Assembly (NCBI GenBank): GCA_031286555.1
Contig: JAITUD010000198.1
Location: 1 to 6,379 of the forward strand
DNA: 6,379 nt
Direction of reading: 5' to 3'
DNA from: Microbacterium sp.
Lineage (GTDB): Bacteria; Actinomycetota; Actinomycetes; Actinomycetales; Microbacteriaceae
Shown: piece by piece, positions 1 to 5,260 of the stretch
Position numbering within the stretch: position 1 is the first letter of the stretch
Layout of the letters: each line of letters begins with the position of its first letter
The notes under the pieces: model-generated
What the model was told of the DNA's origin: nothing
The model's database searches: none
The model's input: the letters and a program-made list of their open reading frames with translations, nothing else
Made by a program: the position numbers and the translations under genes

Positions 1-93
1 ATCGTCGCCACTCTCATCGAAGAGGCGAACCGCATCGCCGCTGAGATGGGCCCTGACGCCCCCCTCGGCACGGCGCAGGTCGTCACCAGCTGA
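1..93 (+). CDS. C-terminal end of an unidentified protein (5' truncated by window)
   Basis: An open frame runs from the first base to a TGA at 91-93 and gives the last 30 residues of a protein. The tail contains a probable amphipathic helix (LIEEANRIAAEMG) followed by a short Pro/Gly-containing end. Codon third positions are mostly G or C, as in the neighbouring genes, which supports real coding. I do not recognise the family with confidence. The helix followed by a Gly is reminiscent of the C-terminus of IclR-type regulators, but 30 residues cannot decide this. The following SnoaL-like gene starts 23 bases after the stop, so the two are probably co-transcribed. Confidence 0.6.
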   Translation: MVATLIEEANRIAAEMGPDAPLGTAQVVTS

Positions 94-116
94 ATCCTCG
101 CGAAGGAGCGCAGAGC

Positions 117-446
117 ATGACCATCGAACTTCCCGCAGCCGTCGCCGCGATGGTCGACGCGATCAACGCAGCCGACACGGAGGCGTTCGTCGCGGCCTTC
201 ACAGCAGACGGATTCGTCAGCGACTGGGGCACGGTCAAGGCCGGACCCGGGGGCGTGCGGGCGTGGGCGGAGTCGGATGCGATCGGTGCCGGCGCCCGCA
301 TGACGGTGCTGTCCGCGGTGACCGAGGGCGACACCACGCGCATCCGCTTCGGCTGGACCAGCAGCGTGTTCAACGGCGAGTCCGACGGGATCTTCGTCGT
401 CGCGGGGGAGAGGCTCGCGAGCTTCACCATCCCGCCGAACCACTGA
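117..446 (+). CDS. SnoaL-like / NTF2-fold small protein
   Basis: A 109-residue protein of the SnoaL-like (NTF2 superfamily) type, a cone-shaped alpha+beta fold used either as a small enzyme (cyclase, isomerase, hydrolase) or as a ligand-binding domain. The visible pattern is an N-terminal helix with a small-residue surface (AAVAAMVDAINAADTEAF, residues 7-24), the phrase AAFTADGFVSDWG, and C-terminal strands (TRIRFGWTSSVF, DGIFVVAGERLASFTI). This is the usual order: helix, 'F..DG.v.D', then a curved sheet. The length fits the smaller members. There is no signal peptide or membrane segment. The ATG at 117 is preceded by AAGGAG at 103-108 with 8 bases of spacing, which settles the start. The protein is probably cytoplasmic and read together with the upstream truncated gene. 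Substrate and reaction cannot be deduced. Confidence 0.8.
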   Translation: MTIELPAAVAAMVDAINAADTEAFVAAFTADGFVSDWGTVKAGPGGVRAWAESDAIGAGARMTVLSAVTEGDTTRIRFGWTSSVFNGESDGIFVVAGERLASFTIPPNH

Positions 447-458
447 GCCCTCTTCGCG

Positions 459-471
459 TAGCGTTGAGGTC
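459..471 (+). promoter_or_regulatory. Candidate -10 box for leaderless transcription of the AlaX-like gene
   Basis: TAGCGT at 459-464 fits the actinobacterial TAnnnT -10 consensus. It lies 7 bases before the ATG at 472, so transcription would begin at or next to the A of the start codon. There is no convincing Shine-Dalgarno in the gap (only TTGAGG touching the start), which agrees with a leaderless mRNA. No clear -35 box is visible 16-19 bases upstream. Leaderless genes with this geometry are well known in actinobacteria; the assignment here is by pattern only. Confidence 0.5.
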
Positions 472-1323
472 ATGCATCCCACGCGCGTCTCCTTTCCCGG
501 CAACGTTCTGAGCGGCACGGGGGAGGTTCTCCTCGTCGACTCCGGTTCACGCGTGGTCGTCACGGACGTCACGCCGTTCCACCCGGTCGACCACACCTGG
601 CCCGATCAGCCGGGCGACTCCGGCACGATCACGGTGGACGGTGCCCGCGTCGAGGTGGTCGAGGCCGTGATGGCCGCGGTCAGCGACGACGGCGCGCTCG
701 CCGTGGGAACCGACATCCCGGTCAAGCGCGGCGCGGAGGGCTGGACCTGGCTGGTCGCCCACCGGGCGGAGGGGGAGATCCCGGCATCCGTCGTCGCCGG
801 GGCCGCTGCGTCGCTCGAGGTCGACGCAGAGCGCCGCGCTGGCCTGAGCCGCGGGCACACGGCCTGCCACCTGGCATCCCTGGCCCTCGACCTGGCGCTC
901 GCCGATCTGTGGCGCAAGGACCCGGGCACCGACGCTCTCGGCAACCCCGACTTCGAGGGGCGGGCGAACCAGACCAGCTTCATCCACGCCGACGGCGCCG
1001 TCGACGAGTACCGGCTCGGCAAGAGCCTGCGCAAGGCGGGCTTCGACAGCGAGACCTTCGCCGCGACCGTGGCGGAACGCGAGGGCGCGATCAACGCCAC
1101 GCTGACCGCATGGGTGGCCTCAGCGGCTCCGAGTCGGATCGTCACCGACGGGCCGACGATCATCGACATGCGCCGCTGGGAGTGCGAGCTGCCCGAAGGC
1201 ACCGCATCGATCCCATGCGGCGGCACGCACGCCGCGTCGCTCGCGGAGTTCGCGTCGATCACCGTTTCGCTGGACCTGCAGGACCAGCTGCTCACGATGA
1301 CGACGGCGGCCGTCCCCGCCTGA
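472..1323 (+). CDS. AlaX-type alanyl-tRNA editing protein (metal-dependent hydrolase)
   Basis: A 283-residue protein related to the free-standing editing domains of alanyl-tRNA synthetase (AlaX, COG2872 type), which hydrolyse mischarged Ser- or Gly-tRNA(Ala) in the cytoplasm. Both halves of the zinc site are visible: HxxxH as H129-T-A-C-H133 in the phrase RGHTACHLASLALD, and CxxxH as C249-G-G-T-H253 in IPCGGTHAASL. The N-terminal barrel (about residues 1-65) has the usual 'FxP...QPGDSGTI' segment, but the canonical GGGQP glycine run is replaced by HTWPDQP (41-47). The middle (about 115-245) is the catalytic lobe. The length suits the larger AlaX class. The ATG is chosen because of the leaderless promoter box before it. 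The gene lies 25 bases after the SnoaL-like gene and converges on the esterase-family gene with only 4 bases between the stop codons. Editing activity is inferred from family; the precise substrate is unknown. Confidence 0.85.
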   Translation: MHPTRVSFPGNVLSGTGEVLLVDSGSRVVVTDVTPFHPVDHTWPDQPGDSGTITVDGARVEVVEAVMAAVSDDGALAVGTDIPVKRGAEGWTWLVAHRAEGEIPASVVAGAAASLEVDAERRAGLSRGHTACHLASLALDLALADLWRKDPGTDALGNPDFEGRANQTSFIHADGAVDEYRLGKSLRKAGFDSETFAATVAEREGAINATLTAWVASAAPSRIVTDGPTIIDMRRWECELPEGTASIPCGGTHAASLAEFASITVSLDLQDQLLTMTTAAVPA

Positions 1324-1332
1324 CGCGTCAGG
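1319..1332. terminator. 14-bp perfect palindrome spanning both convergent stop codons
   Basis: CCTGACGCGTCAGG is a perfect 14-bp palindrome. Its left arm contains the TGA stop of the AlaX-like gene (1321-1323) and its right arm contains TCA (1328-1330), the TGA stop of the minus-strand esterase-family gene. In either transcript it can fold into a 5-bp stem with a CGCG loop. A role as a bidirectional end signal is plausible, but the stem is short and has no U-tract on either side, so termination is only suggested. Confidence 0.4.
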
Positions 1333-2671
1333 TCGTCGCTCGCGCGTCCACGCCGTACTCGTCCAGCCAGGTGTGCCAGGGCGACACGGTCCGGATGAAG
1401 GCGATCGCATCGAAGGCCTCCCGCACGGCGAGGGGCTGCAGCACGTCGCCGTTCTGAAGACCGGTCATGCGGTCAAGGGCATCCGCGGCGGCAGGCGTCG
1501 CGCGCCGGAGATCCACGACGAAGTCGCCGATCTCCGCGCGTGCGAACGCGCCGTCGACCCCATCCGCCAGCAGCGGGCCGATCGGCTGCACGAACGGCCG
1601 TGAGTGACCGGGCGCGTCGGAGGGGTCGGGCCGGTGCAGCCACGCGTCGCCACCGCCGAACGCGGTGCCGATCGCGACGTAGTCCGACCCGAACCGCTCC
1701 GTGAGGTGTCCGCCCAGCGTCGTCATGGCGTCGGGCACGTACGGGGGTGCGGAGAACGGCGTGCGCTGCACGTGGCCGTTCGCGGCGGCGACCAGGATGC
1801 GCGGCTCGTCGCGCAGCATCCGCTCGACGGAGTCCGCCATCCACGCATCCCGGATGTTCGCAGGAGGCCAGGTGCGAACGGGGCCGCTGGTCATCGCGCG
1901 CAGGAAGTCGTCGCCGGCACGGGCGCTCTCGGCCGCGTGGAGGGCGTCGTCGACGCGACGGGTCGCCGGCCTCCCGCCGCCGAGGCGCGCGATCAGGTCG
2001 GGCCTCAGCGCCCGTAGGCGGGCGGCGACGTCGCCGAGCGCCGCCGCGATCTCGTTCCGCTGCTCGGGTGAGAGTGCGAGATAGGCCTGGATGGCGGGCG
2101 CCGCCTGCGCCAGGCCGGAGCGATCGGCGGGGAGGTAGTCGAACAGCGGCACCACGGCGGCGCGCACGTGGGAGGCGTAGGCCGGGTCGGCCTCATCGAG
2201 CAGTTCCAGCGCGACGAGGACGCCGGGCAGTGCGCTGGCCGCGGAGTCGGGCACGTCCATCCCGGCGAATCGCACAGGGATGCCGCGGACGTTCTGCTCC
2301 CGCATCCAGGTGACCTGGTCGAGCAGCTCCTCGCAGGCGCCGAACCGGTAGGTGATCCCGCGGGTCAGCACGTCACGCAGACCGGCACCGCCGTCGCGCA
2401 GCCAGCGATCGACGCGGAGCCCCTCCGGCTGCCCGCTCTCCATCACCAGCGCGGTGAACCCGGCACGGCGCACCAGGAAGCGGAACAGGCGATGACGCAG
2501 CGCGAGGAACTCGTGCACACGATGCATCGACTCGCCGATGGCGACGACCCGTGCATCGCCGATGATCTCGAGAAGCGGCTCGAGGTCGCTGTCGTCGGGG
2601 TCGTCCGGATCCAGCGTGCGCAACCGGTGCGTGTCGGTGCGGAGCCAGGATGCGAACGGGTCTGCAGTCAC
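1328..2671 (-). CDS. Erythromycin esterase family protein
   Basis: A 447-residue protein of the erythromycin esterase (Ere) family, whose characterised members (EreA, EreB, EreC) hydrolyse the macrolide lactone ring. The residues expected for the family's active site are present. E47 and H50 lie in IGESMHRVHEF, E78 in ALVMESGQPEG, and H300 in AANGHVQRTPFSAP, matching the Glu/His/Glu/His set described in Ere enzymes. Other family marks are the HRLFRFLVRRAGF helix (60-72), NIRDAWMADSVERML (272-286) and the closing FDAIAFIRTVSPW. The length agrees with the family. There is no signal peptide, so it is cytoplasmic. A GTG start at 2671 is chosen because a TAGCAT box lies 6 bases upstream on the coding strand. 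The N-terminus has an acidic stretch (DPDDPDDSD, 21-29). Many chromosomal homologues have unknown substrates, so macrolide hydrolysis must not be assumed. The gene is divergent from the LPMO gene. Confidence 0.85.
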   Translation of the reverse strand: MTADPFASWLRTDTHRLRTLDPDDPDDSDLEPLLEIIGDARVVAIGESMHRVHEFLALRHRLFRFLVRRAGFTALVMESGQPEGLRVDRWLRDGGAGLRDVLTRGITYRFGACEELLDQVTWMREQNVRGIPVRFAGMDVPDSAASALPGVLVALELLDEADPAYASHVRAAVVPLFDYLPADRSGLAQAAPAIQAYLALSPEQRNEIAAALGDVAARLRALRPDLIARLGGGRPATRRVDDALHAAESARAGDDFLRAMTSGPVRTWPPANIRDAWMADSVERMLRDEPRILVAAANGHVQRTPFSAPPYVPDAMTTLGGHLTERFGSDYVAIGTAFGGGDAWLHRPDPSDAPGHSRPFVQPIGPLLADGVDGAFARAEIGDFVVDLRRATPAAADALDRMTGLQNGDVLQPLAVREAFDAIAFIRTVSPWHTWLDEYGVDARATT

Positions 2672-2683
2672 AGCTGGATGCTA
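2672..2683 (-). promoter_or_regulatory. Candidate -10 box for leaderless esterase-family transcript
   Basis: Read on the minus strand, TAGCAT (2683 to 2678) is followed by six bases and then the GTG start at 2671. This puts the expected transcription start on the start codon, and no purine-rich ribosome binding site lies between. No good -35 hexamer is seen. The geometry is nearly the same as at the AlaX-like gene (7 bases there), which strengthens both calls. Confidence 0.45.
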
Positions 2684-2763
2684 CGCCGTACGTGGTTTCC
2701 ACATGCCTGCGCCGGACCCGGGCGTGCCGCTCGCCGTCGCCGCTAGCGTGCTCAGCGATGGCG

Positions 2764-2779
2764 CCCGGATGCTTCCGGG
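2764..2779 (+). other. Small stem-loop in the presumed LPMO leader
   Basis: CCCGGA (2764-2769) and TCCGGG (2774-2779) form a perfect 6-bp stem with a TGCT loop, between the candidate -10 box and the ribosome binding site of the LPMO gene. It could affect mRNA stability or be a protein-binding dyad. It is too short to claim as a riboswitch or attenuator. Confidence 0.3.
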
Positions 2780-2819
2780 GGCTGACCGACTGTCAAGGAC
2801 GATACGGAGGAGACAGGCA

Positions 2820-3539
2820 ATGAGAAGGAAATGGATCATCGCGGTGGGCATCGCGATCGGAGCTCTTGTCGGCGGGGCCGCGGTGACGGCCGCCGGGGCG
2901 CACGGCTGGGTGACGGACCCGCCCAGCAGGCAGGCGCAGTGCGCGGCGGGCGCGACCTCGTTCGACTGCGGATCGATCAAGTACGAGCCGCAGAGCGTCG
3001 AGGCGCCGAAGGGGTCCATGAAGTGCAGCGGCGGCAACGCCGAGTACGCGATCCTCGACGACGCGTCCAAGCCGTGGCCGCGCACGAAGATCGACTCCAC
3101 GGCGACGCTCACCTGGAACATCACGGCCCGTCACTCGACGAGCAGCTGGGAGTACTTCGTCGACGGTGTGCCGTTCGCGGTCTTCGACGGCTACAACAAG
3201 CAGCCCGATGCCACGGTCACGCACACGCTGAAGAATCTGCCGGCCGGCGACCACACCATCCTCGCGCGCTGGAACGTCGCCGACACGGTGAACGCGTTCT
3301 ACAACTGCATGGACGTGACCGTGGGCACGGGCGGATCCACGAACCCGGATCCCGACCCGACGCCGACGCCGAACCCGGGCACCTGCACGGCACCCGCGTG
3401 GAGCGCCTCCGGTGTCTACACCGGCGGCACTCAGGTGAGCGAGGCCGGTCACACCTGGAAGGCGTCCTGGTGGACGACCGGCGAGAAGCCGGGCACCACG
3501 GGCGAATGGGGCGTGTGGAAGGATCTCGGCGCCTGCTGA
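2820..3539 (+). CDS. Secreted AA10 lytic polysaccharide monooxygenase with CBM5/12 module
   Basis: A 239-residue precursor of a copper-dependent lytic polysaccharide monooxygenase that oxidatively cleaves crystalline chitin (possibly cellulose) outside the cell. Residues 1-27 are a signal peptide (MRRK, then a hydrophobic run ending TAAGA). Cleavage after A27 exposes H28 (HGWV), the required N-terminal histidine of the copper 'histidine brace'. The second brace residue is H105 in TARHSTSSWEYF, and F160 in DTVNAFYNCMDVTV fits the axial aromatic position. These phrases closely resemble chitin-active CBP21-type enzymes. A Pro/Thr/Asp-rich linker (about 171-187) leads to a CBM5/12 module (189-239: AWSASGVYTGG, WKASWWTTGEKPG, final Cys). 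Six cysteines in the mature part could form three disulfides. The ATG is set by GGAGGAGA at 2806-2813 and by the signal peptide. The start RRKW is faintly Tat-like, so the export route is open. A terminator hairpin follows. No chitinase gene is in the window. Confidence 0.93.
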   Translation: MRRKWIIAVGIAIGALVGGAAVTAAGAHGWVTDPPSRQAQCAAGATSFDCGSIKYEPQSVEAPKGSMKCSGGNAEYAILDDASKPWPRTKIDSTATLTWNITARHSTSSWEYFVDGVPFAVFDGYNKQPDATVTHTLKNLPAGDHTILARWNVADTVNAFYNCMDVTVGTGGSTNPDPDPTPTPNPGTCTAPAWSASGVYTGGTQVSEAGHTWKASWWTTGEKPGTTGEWGVWKDLGAC

Positions 3540-3562
3540 CCGTCATCCGCTGAATCGATTCC

Positions 3563-3593
3563 TCAGGGCCGGGTCCTCAGGGCCCGGCCCTGA
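3563..3593 (+). terminator. GC-rich hairpin terminator after the LPMO gene
   Basis: TCAGGGCCGGG (3563-3573) pairs perfectly with CCCGGCCCTGA (3583-3593), giving an 11-bp stem with a 9-base loop, 24 bases after the LPMO stop. There is no U-run after it (CTCGTTCCG), which is common for actinobacterial terminators. The decamer CCTCAGGGCC occurs twice here (3561-3570 and 3575-3584), so an alternative fold is possible. Ten bases upstream, GAATCGATTC (3552-3561) is a separate perfect palindrome. Confidence 0.75.
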
Positions 3594-3620
3594 CTCGTTC
3601 CGCGTCGAAAGGAGTAGCGT
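3590..3620 (+). promoter_or_regulatory. Candidate promoter and RBS before the YdcF-like gene
   Basis: AAAGGAG (3608-3614) is a good ribosome binding site 8 bases before the GTG at 3623. Directly after it, TAGCGT (3615-3620) has the same -10 form seen elsewhere in the window, with CTGACT (3590-3595) as a weak -35 at 19-base spacing. If TAGCGT is the real -10 box, transcription starts downstream of the ribosome binding site, and a leaderless GTG at 3629 becomes the likely start. The two readings exclude each other. Confidence 0.4.
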
Positions 3621-3622
3621 CA

Positions 3623-4258
3623 GTGGACGTGGCGGTAATCCGGATGAGCAGGTTCCTCGGGGGCGCGGCCGTCATGGGGGCCGCCGTGCTCGCCGTCCTG
3701 GTCTGGTCGGAGGTCGTGCACGAGCGCTCCTCCCGTCGCCGGATGGGCGTCGACGACGGGCATCCGGTGCGGCGCGAGGCGATCGTGGTGCTCGGATACC
3801 GCAATCGCGGCACGCGCGTGAACGGCGTGAACCGCTATCGACTGCGTGCCGCGCTGCGCTCGCTGTCGCCGGATGCCGGCGAATCGGTGCTCGTGCTGTG
3901 CGGCGGTGCCGTGGGCGGCGACATCCCCGAGGCCGAACTGCTCGCCGCGTATGCGCGGTGGCGCGGCTACGCCGGTCCGATCCGGCTCGACTCCCGGAGC
4001 AGGACGACCCGCGAGAACATCGAGAACGCGATCGCTCTGGTCGAGGACGCCGATGCGATCAGGATCGTGTCGAACTCACCGCATGCCGAGATCGCGCGGG
4101 CGTACCTGTGGGACCTGCGCCCCGATCTGGGCAGGCGCCTGCGGCGGGCGCGCGAGCAGCGTCTCGGCGAGGTGCCCCACATGAAGCCGTACTCGGCGGT
4201 GCACGGGCTCCGCGCTCTCGCCGAGCATGACCGCAGAACCGACAGCGAAGGAGCATGA
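3623..4258 (+). CDS. YdcF-like (DUF218) membrane-anchored protein
   Basis: A 211-residue protein of the YdcF/DUF218 family, a Rossmann-like domain found in SanA/ElyC-type envelope proteins; no firm biochemical role is known for most members. One hydrophobic segment (about residues 11-28) follows a short basic start and probably anchors the protein in the membrane. Family marks follow: AIVVLGYRNRG (53-63), NRYRLRAAL (70-78), SVLVLCGGAVGGDIPEAELLA (88-108), the IRLDSRSRTTRENIENA block (120-136, the usual 'E..S.sT.eN' signature with D123 in place of Glu) and IRIVSNSPHAEIARAYL (146-162). The GTG at 3623 is chosen for its AAAGGAG. GTG 3629 or ATG 3644 are in-frame alternatives that keep the hydrophobic segment. 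It is separated from the LPMO gene by a terminator and is followed one base later by the aldo/keto reductase, so those two form an operon. Confidence 0.8.
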   Translation: MDVAVIRMSRFLGGAAVMGAAVLAVLVWSEVVHERSSRRRMGVDDGHPVRREAIVVLGYRNRGTRVNGVNRYRLRAALRSLSPDAGESVLVLCGGAVGGDIPEAELLAAYARWRGYAGPIRLDSRSRTTRENIENAIALVEDADAIRIVSNSPHAEIARAYLWDLRPDLGRRLRRAREQRLGEVPHMKPYSAVHGLRALAEHDRRTDSEGA

Positions 4259-4259
4259 C
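4248..4259 (+). promoter_or_regulatory. Ribosome binding site deciding the reductase start
   Basis: AAGGAG (4248-4253) lies 6 bases before ATG 4260, inside the last codons of the YdcF-like gene. It selects ATG 4260 over the in-frame upstream ATG at 4227, which lacks such a site and would add 11 residues not expected at the start of an aldo/keto reductase. Confidence 0.75.
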
Positions 4260-5234
4260 ATGCAGAAGCGAATCCTCGGCCAGGGACTCGAGGTCTCGGC
4301 GATCGGCTTGGGATGCATGGGGATGTCGCAGGCCTACGGCCCCAACCCCGGCAGCCGCGATGACATGATCGCGGTGCTGCGCGGCGCCGTCGACCTCGGC
4401 GTGACGCTCTTCGACACCGCCGAGGTGTACGGGCCCTACGTGAACGAGGAGCTCGTCGGCGAGGCGCTCGCACCCGTGCGCGACCAGGTCGTCATCGCGA
4501 CGAAGTTCGGCTTCCGCATCGGCGGCGAGGGGCTGGACAGCCGGCCGGAGCACATCAGAGAGGTCGTGGACGCCTCGCTGCGGCGCCTCGGCACCGACGT
4601 GATCGACCTGCTCTACCAGCACCGCGTCGACCCGGACGTGCCCATCGAGGATGTCGCCGGCACGGTCTCCGCACTTATCGCGGATGGCAAGGTGCGCCAT
4701 TTCGGGCTGTCCGAGGCATCCGCCGCGACCATCCGGCGCGCGCATGCCGTGCAGCCGGTGACAGCGGTGCAGAGCGAGTACTCGCTGTGGACCCGTGACC
4801 CGGAGGCGGAGGTGCTGCCGGTGCTCGGCGAGCTCGGCATCGGCTTCGTGCCGTTCAGCCCGCTGGGACGTGGCTTCCTCACGGGCGCGATCGACACCAC
4901 GACGGCGTTCGCGTCCGATGACATGCGCAACGGGCTCCCGCGGTTCACCGAGGAGAACCGCGCAGCCAACGCCGCGCTGATCGCTCACGTCACCGCGCTC
5001 GCCGCGGCGAAGGATGCCACGCCGGGGCAGATCGCGCTGGCCTGGCTGCTCGCGCAGCAGCCGTGGATCGTTCCGATCCCTGGCACGCGGCGGATCTCCC
5101 GCATCGAGGAGAACCTGGCGGCTGCGGAGCTGGTGCTGACGTCTGCGGAGCTTGGGGAACTCGACGCCCTCGCCGACGGCGTGCAAGGGGAGCGGTACAG
5201 CGCCGCGCAGTTCGCGCAGGTGGATCGGGGTTGA
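4260..5234 (+). CDS. Aldo/keto reductase (NADPH-dependent oxidoreductase)
   Basis: A 324-residue TIM-barrel aldo/keto reductase that reduces aldehydes or ketones with NAD(P)H in the cytoplasm. The catalytic tetrad is complete: D52 and Y57 in LFDTAEVYGPYVNEELVG, K82 in VIATKFGF, and H121 in DLLYQHRVDPDVP. The start (RILGQGLEVSAIGLGCMGMS) and the C-terminal cofactor-binding phrase IPGTRRISRIEENLAAA are typical of the YakC/AKR13-like branch, and the length fits. FGLSEASAATIRRAH and QSEYSLWTRDPE are further family landmarks. The ATG is fixed by AAGGAG six bases upstream. The stop codon of the YdcF-like gene ends one base before this ATG, so translation is probably coupled. The natural substrate cannot be read from the sequence. 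The stop codon overlaps the -35 box of the next operon. Confidence 0.92.
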   Translation: MQKRILGQGLEVSAIGLGCMGMSQAYGPNPGSRDDMIAVLRGAVDLGVTLFDTAEVYGPYVNEELVGEALAPVRDQVVIATKFGFRIGGEGLDSRPEHIREVVDASLRRLGTDVIDLLYQHRVDPDVPIEDVAGTVSALIADGKVRHFGLSEASAATIRRAHAVQPVTAVQSEYSLWTRDPEAEVLPVLGELGIGFVPFSPLGRGFLTGAIDTTTAFASDDMRNGLPRFTEENRAANAALIAHVTALAAAKDATPGQIALAWLLAQQPWIVPIPGTRRISRIEENLAAAELVLTSAELGELDALADGVQGERYSAAQFAQVDRG

Positions 5235-5259
5235 CGCCCGCATCGGGCGCCCGTAACCT
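5231..5259 (+). promoter_or_regulatory. Promoter of the SRPBCC-ArsR operon (-35 TTGACG, -10 TAACCT)
   Basis: TTGACG (5231-5236) and TAACCT (5254-5259) are separated by exactly 17 bases, the best housekeeping sigma-factor match in the window. The -35 box overlaps the TGA stop of the aldo/keto reductase (5232-5234). Expected initiation is near 5266, inside the palindrome that follows, which gives a leader of about 40 bases ahead of the ATG at 5306. Confidence 0.7.
5235..5249 (+). terminator. Short hairpin directly after the reductase stop codon
   Basis: CGCCCG (5235-5240), CAT loop, CGGGCG (5244-5249): a perfect 6-bp GC stem starting on the base after the reductase stop. It could end or trim the upstream transcript. 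It also fills most of the -35/-10 spacer of the next promoter, so it may instead be chance or a protein site. There is no U-tract. Confidence 0.35.
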
Positions 5260-5260
5260 C

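Larger units (their letters stand above)
2672..2819. promoter_or_regulatory. Divergent promoter region between esterase-family and LPMO genes
   Basis: These 148 bases serve two divergent genes. On the plus strand TAGCGT at 2744-2749 is the best -10 candidate for the LPMO gene and would give a leader of about 60 bases, but no matching -35 is visible. An imperfect operator-like inverted repeat GTGG-TTT-CCAC lies at 2692-2702, close to the minus-strand promoter. I looked for a DasR-type dre site (TGGTCTAGACCA-like), which often controls chitin-use genes in actinobacteria, and did not find a good match. Confidence 0.35.

Noticed and set aside
2692..2702. GTGG-TTT-CCAC inverted repeat as a DasR (dre) site
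   Set aside because: The half-site spacing and core do not match the TGGTCTAGACCA consensus, and 4-bp arms are expected by chance. It is kept only as a weak dyad in the divergent region.
2168..2746. Open frame on the plus strand opposite the esterase-family gene
   Set aside because: It is antisense to a well-supported gene, has low-complexity composition, and runs into the LPMO leader with no start signals.
2538..2819. In-frame upstream extension of the LPMO gene to an ATG at 2538
   Set aside because: It would bury the signal peptide behind about 94 residues that overlap the esterase-family gene. ATG 2820 has GGAGGAGA and places H28 directly after a signal peptidase site.
3330..3382. Pro/Thr/Asp-coding repetitive stretch in the LPMO gene
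   Set aside because: It is an ordinary flexible linker between the catalytic and chitin-binding modules, not a DNA repeat element.
3552..3561. GAATCGATTC perfect palindrome after the LPMO gene
   Set aside because: A 10-bp palindrome alone is weak evidence and no loop is possible without losing pairs. The adjacent 11-bp stem explains termination.
4227..4259. Alternative ATG 4227 for the aldo/keto reductase
   Set aside because: It has no ribosome binding site and adds 11 non-family residues. ATG 4260 has AAGGAG six bases upstream.
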